In this document: piece after piece, positions 1-5,972 of the stretch
Layout of the letters: each line of letters begins with the position of its first letter
How positions within the stretch are numbered: the stretch's first letter is position 1
DNA from: Campylobacter concisus
Lineage (GTDB): Bacteria; Campylobacterota; Campylobacteria; Campylobacterales; Campylobacteraceae
Direction: 5' to 3'
Assembly (NCBI GenBank): GCA_018375265.1
Contig: JAHADO010000056.1
Location: 1-7,808, forward strand
Length of the DNA: 7,808 bases
The notes under the pieces: model-generated
Told to the model about the DNA's origin: nothing
The model's database searches: none
The model's input: the letters and a program-made list of their open reading frames with translations, nothing else
Made by a program: the position numbers and the translations under genes

Positions 1-1
1 C

Positions 2-1042
2 GATACGAGTAATATCGAGATAGAAGAGAGCCCACAAGGCGAGCAAAAACAGATCATTATCTATGACTTCAAGCGTCCAAACCGTGTCAGTAAAGAGCAA
101 CTCCGCGCGATAAAAGGTATCCACGACAAGCTTGCTAGAAATTTAGCTAGTCAAATTTCAAGCGTTATGAGAAGTATCGTTGAGCTTAGACTTCACAGCG
201 TCGATCAGATGACATACGGCGAGTTTTTGATGAGTTTGCCAAGCCCAACTAGCTTTAACGTCTTTTCTATTAAGCCGCTTGATGGAAACTGCATCTTAGA
301 GATAAATCCAAGCATAGCATTTCCTATGATAGATCGTTTGCTTGGCGGAACTGGCGAAAATTTCGAGGCAAACAGAGAGCTAACTGACATCGAGGTAAAT
401 TTACTCGATGCGGTGCTTAGGATGATCATGCAGCGCCTAAAAGAGAGCTGGTCGATGATAACTGATATGTATCCAAACGTCGAGGCAAAAGAGAGCAGTC
501 CAAACGTCGTGCAGATCGTCTCTCAAAACGAGATCGTCATCATGGTCGTCATGGAGATCATTGTTGGTGGCTCAAGCGGCATGATAAATTTATGTTACCC
601 AGTCATCTACCTAGAGCCGATCCTATCGCGCCTTGCAAACAGAGACATCATGCTTGGCGAAACTAGCGCTAAAAAGAGTAGAAACAAAGAGCTAAAAACT
701 CTAATAGGCCGTGCCGAGGTGCTTTATGAGGCGATCCTTGGTAAATCAATCGTTAGTGTAAATGAGTTTTTAAATTTAAAAGAGGGCGATATTTTAAGGC
801 TTGATAGAGGCGCTGATGATAAGGCGATCGTTTGCATCGATAAAAAAGAGGTATTTTTGGCTGAAGTTGGGCTTCATAGATTTAGAAAGTCTATCAAGAT
901 CGAGCAGCTAATCCGCTCTGACAAAGACGAGATCAAACACATCCTAGAAAAATACGAAGAAGAGCGAAAAGCAAAACTAATGGCATACGACGAGGCCAAC
1001 GAACACAACAACGAAGAAGAGAGCGAAGATAATGACGAATGA
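2..1042 (+). CDS. fliM: Flagellar motor switch protein FliM (5' end outside window)
   Basis: FliM forms the middle layer of the cytoplasmic C-ring, binding FliG above and FliN/FliY below, and receives CheY-P to switch rotation. The frame is open from position 2, giving 346 visible residues. FliM is usually around 350-360 residues, so only about a dozen N-terminal residues, where the CheY-binding peptide lies, should be missing. Visible parts are an acidic linker, the entry into the core (YDFKRPNRVS, near residues 21-30 of the fragment), the CheC-like middle domain with LLGGTG (about 113-118) and the GGSSG loop (about 189-193) known from other FliM proteins to contact FliG. A C-terminal SpoA/FliN-like domain follows (about 235-305), then a charged, mostly acidic tail. 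The ATG at 167 is internal, not the start. The gene overlaps fliY by 11 bases, so the two are very likely translated together. Identification is firm. Confidence 0.96.
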   Translation, partial: DTSNIEIEESPQGEQKQIIIYDFKRPNRVSKEQLRAIKGIHDKLARNLASQISSVMRSIVELRLHSVDQMTYGEFLMSLPSPTSFNVFSIKPLDGNCILEINPSIAFPMIDRLLGGTGENFEANRELTDIEVNLLDAVLRMIMQRLKESWSMITDMYPNVEAKESSPNVVQIVSQNEIVIMVVMEIIVGGSSGMINLCYPVIYLEPILSRLANRDIMLGETSAKKSRNKELKTLIGRAEVLYEAILGKSIVSVNEFLNLKEGDILRLDRGADDKAIVCIDKKEVFLAEVGLHRFRKSIKIEQLIRSDKDEIKHILEKYEEERKAKLMAYDEANEHNNEEESEDNDE

Positions 1043-1886
1043 ATTTTTTAACATCTTTTCAAATGAGTTAAAAGCGACCATCGAAGGGCTGACGGGCAGA
1101 GCGCCAGAGATCGGCGAGAGAAATGAATTTGACGCGCCAGCGCAAAATGGCATAAAACCGCCAGTTGTCATGGCTAGTGTGACATTAAGTGGTGACATCA
1201 ATGCAAAAGCAGAGATCGCCTGCACGCCGGTGCTTATAAGTGCAGTTAGTGAGTGGATGATGGGCGAGGAGGAAATCTCAAAAAATGAAAATCTCGGTAG
1301 CGACGAGCTTGACGCTGCAAAAGAGATATTTTCAAACCTCTTTAGCGCCTTTAGTACCTCTCTTGGAGCGCAAAAGGGCATGCCAAAGATCAGCTTTGAG
1401 GTTATAAATGTAAATTTCTTAGATGAAAACTCATCGCTTGATTTTAGCGTTTTTGAAAAGCTTTTTTTGTTTAACATAAAGATCGAGGATCTAAATGAGC
1501 ATGTGGCTTTTGTCTGCGATCACACGCTTATGAGATTTTTTGAGCCTGCTAAAAGTGAGCCAGCAGATGGCACAAAGGCTCAAGCTGCTCCTCATGCACT
1601 AAAGGGCGAATTTAGCGCAGAAGAGATGAGAAATATCGGCCTTATCATGGACGTAAGGCTACCAATGCGCGTTCGTATCGGCTCAAAAAGGATGCTCTTA
1701 AAAGATGTGCTCACTATGGATATAGGCTCAGTCATCGAGCTAAATCAGCTAGCAAACGACCCGCTTGAAATTTTGATAGGAGATAAGGTGATAGCCCTTG
1801 GCGAAGTTGTCATAATAGATGGTAACTTTGGCATCCAGATCACGCAGATAGGCTCAAAACGCGAGAGGCTTCAGCAGTTAAAATAA
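1032..1886 (+). CDS. fliY: Flagellar motor switch protein FliY
   Basis: FliY is the FliN-type C-ring component of epsilonproteobacteria; it combines a CheC-like N-terminal region with a FliN/SpoA domain. The protein has 284 residues. The C-terminal SpoA domain is clear at about residues 200-278 (NIGLIMDVRLPMRVRIG, then LLKDVLTMDIGSVIEL and DPLEILIGDKVIALGEVV). Residues 1-160 look like the CheC-like part, and an Ala/Pro/Lys linker lies at about 163-190. In that N-terminal part the helix with LDAAKEIFSN (93-102) resembles the CheC active-site helix, but Asn is four residues after Glu98 instead of three, with Ser at the expected place, so CheY-phosphatase activity is uncertain. The start ATG lies inside the end of fliM, which fits translational coupling in a flagellar switch operon. 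The stop codon is shared in part with the next gene. The FliN-type identity is firm; the N-terminal function is inference. Confidence 0.94.
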   Translation: MTNEFFNIFSNELKATIEGLTGRAPEIGERNEFDAPAQNGIKPPVVMASVTLSGDINAKAEIACTPVLISAVSEWMMGEEEISKNENLGSDELDAAKEIFSNLFSAFSTSLGAQKGMPKISFEVINVNFLDENSSLDFSVFEKLFLFNIKIEDLNEHVAFVCDHTLMRFFEPAKSEPADGTKAQAAPHALKGEFSAEEMRNIGLIMDVRLPMRVRIGSKRMLLKDVLTMDIGSVIELNQLANDPLEILIGDKVIALGEVVIIDGNFGIQITQIGSKRERLQQLK

Positions 1887-2476
1887 TGAATGAATTAGTA
1901 AATGATCTCTTAAAATTTCCAAGCGTTTTAAAGTATAAAAACAAAAATGTAACCTTCTTTGGCTCGGCTAGATTTGATGAAGAAAATTTCTACTGCAAAA
2001 AGGCATACGAGCTAGCTTACAAGCTAAATGAGCTAGGTTTTGCCATCTTAACTGGCGGAGGAGATGGCATAATGAGAGCGGCAAATAAGGGTGCATTTGA
2101 TAGCGCAAAGTCCCCTAGCGTCGCACTAAACGTGAGACTGCCGTTTGAACAACAAACAAATCCATACGTCACCGCAAAATATCTCTTTTCAAATTTAAGT
2201 CCAAGAAAATTTGCCCTAACTGATAGCTCTATCGCATTTGTCGTCTTTCCTGGTGGATTTGGCACGCTTGATGAGCTATTTGAAATTTTAGTCCTAGCTC
2301 ATGTTGGCAGCAAAAAAGTGAAAATTTTTCTTTACGGATGCGAGTTTTGGCAAGGGCTTGATGAGTTTATACGAAAGACGCTGATCCCTCAAAAAACGAT
2401 AAACGAAGAAGATTTAAATTTATATAAAATCACCGATGATATAGAGCTTATCGTAAGTGAAATTTTGGCTATTTAA
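1886..2476 (+). CDS. LOG-family protein (Rossmann-fold nucleotide phosphoribohydrolase-like)
   Basis: This 196-residue protein belongs to the LOG / 'lysine decarboxylase-like' family (TIGR00730 type). Characterised members hydrolyse nucleoside 5'-monophosphates to a free base plus ribose 5-phosphate: cytokinin activation in plants, purine/pyrimidine nucleotidases in bacteria. Visible motifs are an N-terminal FFGSAR strand-loop (24-29), the GGGDGIM loop (57-63), SPRK (105-108), and the family signature PGGFGTLDE (122-130), whose Gly-rich loop and Glu bind phosphate/ribose and act in catalysis. Length fits the family and all key motifs are intact. Its ATG overlaps the fliY stop by one base (TAATG), so it is probably translated by re-initiating ribosomes on the flagellar transcript, although nothing in the protein points to motility. 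The old 'lysine decarboxylase' label should not be used. The substrate cannot be read from the sequence. Confidence 0.9.
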   Translation: MNELVNDLLKFPSVLKYKNKNVTFFGSARFDEENFYCKKAYELAYKLNELGFAILTGGGDGIMRAANKGAFDSAKSPSVALNVRLPFEQQTNPYVTAKYLFSNLSPRKFALTDSSIAFVVFPGGFGTLDELFEILVLAHVGSKKVKIFLYGCEFWQGLDEFIRKTLIPQKTINEEDLNLYKITDDIELIVSEILAI

Positions 2477-2484
2477 AAATAAGA

Positions 2485-2516
2485 TATAAAATATCGCCTT
2501 TAAATTTAAAAAAGGT
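2485..2516 (+). promoter_or_regulatory. Probable mnmA promoter -10 box and ribosome binding site
   Basis: The 46-base gap between the LOG gene and mnmA contains TATAAAAT at 2485-2492, a good match to the Campylobacter sigma-70 -10 element, which usually works without a conserved -35. AAAGG at 2511-2515 lies 7 bases before the mnmA ATG and serves as the Shine-Dalgarno sequence. No hairpin terminator is visible after the LOG gene, so read-through from the flagellar group into mnmA is also possible. The promoter is inferred from pattern only. Confidence 0.5.
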
Positions 2517-2522
2517 AAAAAT

Positions 2523-3545
2523 ATGAAAATAATGGTTGCAATGAGCGGCGGCGTAGATAGCACGATGACGGCTAAATTTCTGCAAGAGGCTGGACATGAG
2601 GTGCAAGGCTGCTACATGATGCTTCATCAAAAGCCAGGATATCATGAAGAAAACATCAGAAAAGTCAAAAAAGTGGGCGAATACCTTGGTATCAAGGTGC
2701 ATATCCTCGATCTGCAGGATAAATTTAACGAATATGTCTATGATCCATTTGTCAGGCTTTATAAAGAGGGCAAAACGCCCAATCCTTGCGCCTTGTGTAA
2801 TAAATTTATAAAGCTTGGTGCGCTACTTGACTTTGCAAAGGCAAATGGCTGCGAGAAGCTTGCTACTGGGCATTACGTGCAGGTGGTTGATGGTTTTATA
2901 ACCTGCGCCAAAGATCCTAGCAAGGATCAAAGCTACTTTTTAGCTCAGGTGCCAAAAGAGGTGCTAAAAGATGTCATTTTCCCGCTTGGGGATAAATTTA
3001 AAAAAGATATCAAAGAGCTAGCACGAGGCGTAAAAGTGCTTGAAGAGTTCGCTACTCAGGCAGAAAGCAGTGAAATTTGCTTTGTTGAAAATACCTACAT
3101 CGAGGTTTTAAACAAGCACTACAACACAAATTTACCAGGCAATGTGGTGGGTAAAGATGGCAATATCATCGGCCGCCACCAAGGCTACATGCACTACACT
3201 ATCGGCAAACGCCGTGGTTTTGAGGTTTTTGGCGCTCATGAGCCACACTTTGTCATCAAGATAAATGCCGATAAAAACGAGATAGTTGTCGGCACGAAAG
3301 ATGACCTTGCTCAAAAGGTGGTTGAGCTTGAAAACGTAAATTTATTTATAGATGAAGATAAATTTGAGTGCGAAACAAAGATAAGGTATAGAAGCCCTAA
3401 ACTTGAGGCTTTTGTAGAGGTTGATAAAGCTAGCAAAACCGCAAAGCTAACGCTAAATCAAAACGCACTTGGCGTAGCGCAAGGTCAGCTTTGCGTGATG
3501 TATGATGGTGATCGCGTCATCGCAAGTGGCTTTATAAAGAACTAA
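2523..3545 (+). CDS. mnmA: tRNA-specific 2-thiouridylase MnmA
   Basis: MnmA adds sulfur to U34 at C2 in the anticodon wobble position of tRNAs for Lys, Glu and Gln, after activating the base with ATP. The 340-residue protein shows the N-type pyrophosphatase P-loop SGGVDS (8-13), the [10 protein letters not shown] segment (85-94), GHY (116-118), DQSYFLAQ (135-142) and SSEICF (182-187). By comparison with E. coli MnmA, Cys92 and Cys186 match the two catalytic cysteines (Cys102 and Cys199). Cys89 is a third, making an NPCxxC arrangement of the kind linked to [4Fe-4S]-binding MnmA proteins. HYTIGKRRG (224-232) and the C-terminal beta domain are also present. The ATG has AAAGG 7 bases upstream. 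The gene stands alone after a probable promoter and ends 14 bases inside the convergent DUF488 gene. Nothing is missing compared with the family. Confidence 0.96.
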   Translation: MKIMVAMSGGVDSTMTAKFLQEAGHEVQGCYMMLHQKPGYHEENIRKVKKVGEYLGIKVHILDLQDKFNEYVYDPFVRLYKEGKTPNPCALCNKFIKLGALLDFAKANGCEKLATGHYVQVVDGFITCAKDPSKDQSYFLAQVPKEVLKDVIFPLGDKFKKDIKELARGVKVLEEFATQAESSEICFVENTYIEVLNKHYNTNLPGNVVGKDGNIIGRHQGYMHYTIGKRRGFEVFGAHEPHFVIKINADKNEIVVGTKDDLAQKVVELENVNLFIDEDKFECETKIRYRSPKLEAFVEVDKASKTAKLTLNQNALGVAQGQLCVMYDGDRVIASGFIKN

Positions 3546-3894
3546 GCGCCTCTTTTATAACTTTGACGTGGCTAAATTCTGGCTCTTTGACAGCAGTTAG
3601 AAGCGCCACGTTTTTATACTCTTTTTCTAGCTTTTTAAGCTCTTTTAGCCCCTCTTGCTCCTCTTTGCCATTTAGCTCTTGCCTAAATCTTTTGCAAAAC
3701 TCATCAAACCTAGCCTCCTTATCCTCATGAAACCATGACCTTAGCTCGTTTGATGGAGTGACTGATTTTAGCCAAATGAAGCTAGAAAAGATCTCTTTTT
3801 TCACGCCTCTAGGATATAGTCTATCGATAAAGACACCTTTAAAACTCTCGTCGTCGCTTTTAATAAAGTCGTAAATTCTACATATCTTAAACAT
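3532..3894 (-). CDS. DUF488 family protein
   Basis: This small soluble protein (120 residues from the chosen start) belongs to the DUF488 family, whose biochemical role is not established. Family landmarks are visible: RIYDF near the N-terminus (6-10), [11 protein letters not shown] (24-34), [15 protein letters not shown] (41-55), a Lys/Glu-rich helix (about 70-95), and [13 protein letters not shown] (98-110), equivalent to the 'LLYAAKD..HNHA' ending of relatives. I chose the ATG at 3894 because homologues begin right before the (K/R)RIYD segment. A longer form starting at 3915 would add seven residues (MRTKITN) but has no ribosome binding site. GAGGA at 3913-3909 lies rather far (14 bases) upstream of the chosen ATG, so the start is not certain. 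It converges on mnmA with a 14-base overlap of coding ends and diverges from prs across 173 bases. Family assignment is good; function unknown. Confidence 0.86.
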   Translation of the reverse strand: MFKICRIYDFIKSDDESFKGVFIDRLYPRGVKKEIFSSFIWLKSVTPSNELRSWFHEDKEARFDEFCKRFRQELNGKEEQEGLKELKKLEKEYKNVALLTAVKEPEFSHVKVIKEALSSL

Positions 3895-3970
3895 GTTTGT
3901 TATCTTAGTCCTCATAAATTTATAAATATAAAATGGTTTAAAAATTTGGTGTAAATTTTGCCTTTTGGAG

Positions 3971-4059
3971 TATAAATTTTGGCTAAAATTAGTTGGTAAA
4001 TAAATTTAAATTTAAAGCTCATTTTGATAAAATCCCAACATAAAAATCACTAAAAAAGG
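3971..4059 (+). promoter_or_regulatory. Probable prs promoter region and ribosome binding site
   Basis: The AT-rich spacer between the divergent DUF488 and prs genes carries GATAAAAT at 4026-4033 behind a short T-run, a plausible -10 box about 35-42 bases before the prs ATG. A second TATAAAT at 3971-3977 could be an extra, more distant promoter. AAGG at 4056-4059 is the Shine-Dalgarno sequence, 8 bases before the ATG. The minus strand also has TATAAAT-like words near 3918-3924 that could serve the DUF488 gene. All are pattern matches in very AT-rich DNA, where chance matches are common. Confidence 0.45.
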
Positions 4060-4067
4060 TTACTATT

Positions 4068-4997
4068 ATGAGAGGCTATAAAATTTTCTCAGGCACCGCA
4101 AATATTGAGCTTTCGAAGAAAATTTCGCAATATTTGTCGCTTCCGCTCAGTGAAGCTAGCATAAAAAGATTTAGCGATGGTGAGATCAGCGTGCAAATCG
4201 GCGAAAGCGTGCGTGGAAAAGATGTTTTTGTCATCCAGCCAACATGTGCCCCAGCAAATATAAATTTAATGGAACTTCTTATCTTAACTGACGCTTTAAA
4301 ACGCAGTAGCGCAAGCTCTATAACAGCGATCGTGCCGTATTTTGGCTATGCTAGACAAGACAGAAAAGCGGCTCCTAGAGTGCCTATCACTGCAAAACTA
4401 GTGGCAAATATGATGCAAACAGCGGGCATCGACAGAGTCGTGACGATGGATCTTCATGCAGGACAAATTCAAGGATTTTTCGACATCCCAGTAGATAACC
4501 TTTATGGTAGCATTGTCTTTAACGACTACGTAAAAGCTAAAAATTTACCAAATCCAGTCGTCGCAAGCCCAGATGTAGGCGGCGTAGCTCGTGCTAGAGC
4601 CTTGGCGAAAAATCTAAATTTGCTTGATATGGTCATCGTTGATAAACGCCGAGAGAAAGCAAATGAGAGCGAAGTGATGAACGTGATCGGCGATGTTAAA
4701 GGCAAAGATGTGATCTTGGTCGATGATATGATCGACACCGCTGGCACCATCGTAAAAGCGGCTGAGATTTTTAAAGAGCGTGGCGCAACTAGCGTAATGG
4801 CGTTTTGCACGCACCCAGTGCTTAGCGGACCAGCCTATGATAGGCTAAAACTTGGCTTTTTAGACGAGCTAGTGGTGACTGATACGATCCCATTAAAAGA
4901 AGAACTCCCTTGTATAAAAGTGCTAAGCACAGCTTCACTCTTTGGCGAAGTGATACGCCGCGTTTATCACAACGAAAGCGTAAATAGCTTATTTTAA
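4068..4997 (+). CDS. prs: Ribose-phosphate pyrophosphokinase (PRPP synthase)
   Basis: This enzyme makes 5-phosphoribosyl 1-pyrophosphate from ribose 5-phosphate and ATP, the precursor for purines, pyrimidines, His, Trp and NAD. At 309 residues it is the usual length for a class I enzyme. Visible motifs are FSDGE (35-39), the ATP-binding stretch [10 protein letters not shown] (91-100), [11 protein letters not shown] (128-138) with the metal/diphosphate-binding Asp128 and His130, the catalytic flexible loop start KRR (193-195), and the PRPP-binding loop [11 protein letters not shown] (218-228). The ATG has AAGG 8 bases upstream. It appears monocistronic, with a promoter-like box before it and a hairpin after it. 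Its product also links by chemistry, though not by location, to the LOG-family gene upstream, which releases ribose 5-phosphate in characterised relatives. Identification is firm. Confidence 0.97.
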   Translation: MRGYKIFSGTANIELSKKISQYLSLPLSEASIKRFSDGEISVQIGESVRGKDVFVIQPTCAPANINLMELLILTDALKRSSASSITAIVPYFGYARQDRKAAPRVPITAKLVANMMQTAGIDRVVTMDLHAGQIQGFFDIPVDNLYGSIVFNDYVKAKNLPNPVVASPDVGGVARARALAKNLNLLDMVIVDKRREKANESEVMNVIGDVKGKDVILVDDMIDTAGTIVKAAEIFKERGATSVMAFCTHPVLSGPAYDRLKLGFLDELVVTDTIPLKEELPCIKVLSTASLFGEVIRRVYHNESVNSLF

Positions 4998-5005
4998 TAA
5001 CCCTT

Positions 5006-5028
5006 GCAGGCTGGAGCTTCTAGCCTGC
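5006..5028 (+). terminator. Hairpin after prs, probable terminator
   Basis: Nine bases after the prs stop codon, 5006-5015 and 5019-5028 form a 10-bp stem (GCAGGCTGGA against TCTAGCCTGC, with one G-T pair) closed by a three-base loop GCT. The following bases are TAAATTT, so the T-tract is weak for a classical intrinsic terminator. Its position and stem strength still make termination of prs the likeliest role; mRNA 3'-end stabilisation is an alternative. Confidence 0.55.
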
Positions 5029-5199
5029 TAAATTTATCCGTTTTGGCTGATTGATATTTATCTTTTGGGTTAAATTTCTAGTTAAATACCTGCTTGTGGC
5101 GAGCCTAAATTTAAAGTCAAATAAACAAAAATCACAATGAAACCTCGCCGCTAAATTTCTACATGCTAGCTACTAAAATTTAAATAAGCCGTAATTAAG
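5029..5199. other. AT-rich spacer with no recognisable gene
   Basis: These 171 bases between the prs hairpin and the small cysteine-rich reading frame show frequent stop codons and repeated AAATTT words. The longest ATG frame noticed on the plus strand is only five codons (5137). GGCGAG (5098-5103) and CTCGCC (5144-5149) could pair across 40 bases, but the stem is short. TAAAAT at 5174-5179 could be a weak -10 box for the small frame downstream. I see no homology to a known RNA family, but a small RNA cannot be excluded by eye. Confidence 0.4.
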
Positions 5200-5322
5200 A
5201 TGCAGTGCCGATCAGATCCGTGTGGGAGCTGCGACAAATGCCGTCAGGATCGCACAAAAATGGATAGCGATGCAGGAGTAGTTTGCATTAAAATTAATTG
5301 CGACTTTGCACCTAAATTTTAA
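5200..5322 (+). CDS. Possible small cysteine-rich protein (40 residues)
   Basis: An ATG frame of 40 codons ending in TAA encodes a peptide with six cysteines at residues 3, 8, 11, 14, 29 and 34. The core, PCGSCDKCRQDR (7-18), has the CxxCxxC spacing of zinc- or iron-sulfur-binding ribbons. It locally resembles the Cys clusters of DnaX and of the QueC C-terminus, but it is far too short to be either. The rest is polar and there is no signal peptide or membrane segment. The DNA is visibly richer in G and C than the flanking spacer. The in-frame stop at 5185-5187 fixes the ATG at 5200 as the only normal start. The weak point is translation: no good Shine-Dalgarno sequence lies upstream, only TTAAG right before the ATG. 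A hairpin followed by T5 lies 21 bases after the stop. It could be a real metal-binding microprotein, a gene remnant, or chance. I do not recognise it. Confidence 0.4.
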   Translation: MQCRSDPCGSCDKCRQDRTKMDSDAGVVCIKINCDFAPKF

Positions 5323-5331
5323 GGAAAAAAC

Positions 5332-5339
5332 TATAAAAT
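5332..5339 (+). promoter_or_regulatory. Possible promoter -10 box for the YqhA-family gene
   Basis: TATAAAAT lies 34 bases before the TTG start of the membrane protein gene and matches the Campylobacter -10 pattern seen also before mnmA. Transcription from it would begin near 5345, so the mRNA would start with, or just inside, the left arm of the hairpin that covers the ribosome binding site. No convincing -35 box is seen. Pattern-based inference. Confidence 0.45.
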
Positions 5340-5342
5340 ACC

Positions 5343-5372
5343 CCCTTTTTAAATTTCACAAAAAGGGTTTTT
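5343..5372 (+). promoter_or_regulatory. Hairpin enclosing the YqhA-family ribosome binding site, followed by T5
   Basis: CCCTTTTT (5343-5350) and AAAAAGGG (5360-5367) are perfectly complementary over 8 bp around a nine-base loop, and five T follow at 5368-5372. The right arm includes the AAGGG that serves as Shine-Dalgarno sequence, 6 bases before the TTG start at 5374. The element therefore has two possible readings. It may be an intrinsic terminator or attenuator for a transcript crossing the cysteine-rich frame, or an mRNA leader hairpin that hides the ribosome binding site. The stem is A-T rich (five of eight pairs), so it would be weak and could open easily with heat or translation. Confidence 0.45.
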
Positions 5373-5373
5373 A

Positions 5374-5880
5374 TTGCGTAAAATATTCGAGAGAATTTTG
5401 CTTGCAAGCAACAGTTTCACGCTTTTTCCAGTGGTCTTTGGACTTTTAGGTGCGATCGTGCTTTTCATCATCGCAAGTTATGATGTCGGCAAGGTGCTTT
5501 TAGAGGTTTATAAATATTTCTTTGCTGCAGATTTCCATGTTGAAAATTTCCACCCAGAGGTCGTTGGCGAGATCGTTGGAGCGATTGATCTATACTTGAT
5601 GGCGCTTGTTCTTTATATATTTAGCTTCGGAATTTACGAGCTTTTCATCTCAGAGATCACACAGCTAAAGCAGTCAAAGCAGAGCAAGGTGCTTGAAGTG
5701 CATTCGCTTGATGAGCTAAAAGACAAGCTTGGCAAAGTGATCGTCATGGTTTTAATCGTAAATTTCTTCCAAAGAGTGCTTCACGCAAACTTCACAACTC
5801 CGCTTGAGATGGCCTATCTTGCGGCTTCTATCCTAGCTCTTTGCCTTGGACTTTACTTTCTTCACAAGGGCGAACACTAA
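5374..5880 (+). CDS. YqhA / UPF0114 family inner-membrane protein
   Basis: This 168-residue integral membrane protein matches the YqhA/UPF0114 family, which has no established function. Hydrophobic segments lie at about 16-36, 66-91, 119-135 and 144-163. Family-like landmarks are FERILLASN...PVVFGLL (5-25), the polar-residue-containing second segment IDLYLMALVLYIFSFGIYE (71-89), and LKDKLGKVIV...FFQRVL (115-136), which align by eye with E. coli YqhA. A charged loop with three Gln-Ser/Lys repeats (LKQSKQSK, 98-105) separates segments two and three. Translation probably starts at TTG 5374, with AAGGG 6 bases upstream; there is no ATG near the start of the conserved region. The ribosome binding site lies in a hairpin, suggesting restrained or conditional translation. 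It is probably transcribed alone, between its own -10 box and a strong stem-loop after the stop. Confidence 0.85.
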   Translation: MRKIFERILLASNSFTLFPVVFGLLGAIVLFIIASYDVGKVLLEVYKYFFAADFHVENFHPEVVGEIVGAIDLYLMALVLYIFSFGIYELFISEITQLKQSKQSKVLEVHSLDELKDKLGKVIVMVLIVNFFQRVLHANFTTPLEMAYLAASILALCLGLYFLHKGEH

Positions 5881-5909
5881 AATTTTAAGCGTTTTTACGC
5901 TTAAAATTT
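5880..5909 (+). terminator. Terminator stem-loop after the YqhA-family gene
   Basis: A perfect 12-bp inverted repeat (AAATTTTAAGCG at 5880-5891 against CGCTTAAAATTT at 5898-5909) with a six-base loop TTTTTA begins at the last base of the stop codon. The A-rich left arm and T-containing right arm make it usable as an intrinsic terminator for the gene just upstream, and its near symmetry means it could also work on the other strand. It separates this gene from hemE. Confidence 0.7.
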
Positions 5910-5938
5910 CTCCTACATCTTTTCTTTAGCTATTTTTG

Positions 5939-5967
5939 GATAATATCCATTTAAAAATTTAAAGGAA
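5939..5967 (+). promoter_or_regulatory. Probable hemE promoter -10 box and ribosome binding site
   Basis: GATAAT at 5939-5944, preceded by a T-rich stretch, is a likely -10 box about 29 bases before hemE. AAAGGAA at 5961-5967 is a strong Shine-Dalgarno sequence. Its spacing of about 6 bases to the ATG at 5973, against only about 3 to the TTG at 5970, decides in favour of the ATG. Confidence 0.5.
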
Positions 5968-5972
5968 ATTTG

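Noticed and set aside
977..1477. Minus-strand open frame of 166 codons across the fliM-fliY junction
   Set aside because: It lies opposite two firmly identified genes, has a Ser/Phe-rich shadow-type composition and no family motif.
3895..3915. Longer DUF488 form starting at 3915
   Set aside because: No ribosome binding site precedes it and homologues start near the second Met; a TATAAAT-like box would even place transcription start after it.
4526..4814. Two minus-strand open frames within prs
   Set aside because: They are antisense to the conserved catalytic region of prs and show no recognisable motif.
5098..5149. Structured RNA or riboswitch formed by GGCGAG / CTCGCC
   Set aside because: Six pairs across 40 unpaired bases is too little, and no known riboswitch core is recognised.
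5200..5254. Fragment of dnaX or queC
   Set aside because: Only the PCGxCxxC pattern is shared; the first Cys spacing differs and no neighbouring domain of either protein is present.
5970..5972. TTG as the hemE start codon
   Set aside because: It is only about 3 bases after AAAGGAA, while the ATG at 5973 is well spaced and gives the usual N-terminus.
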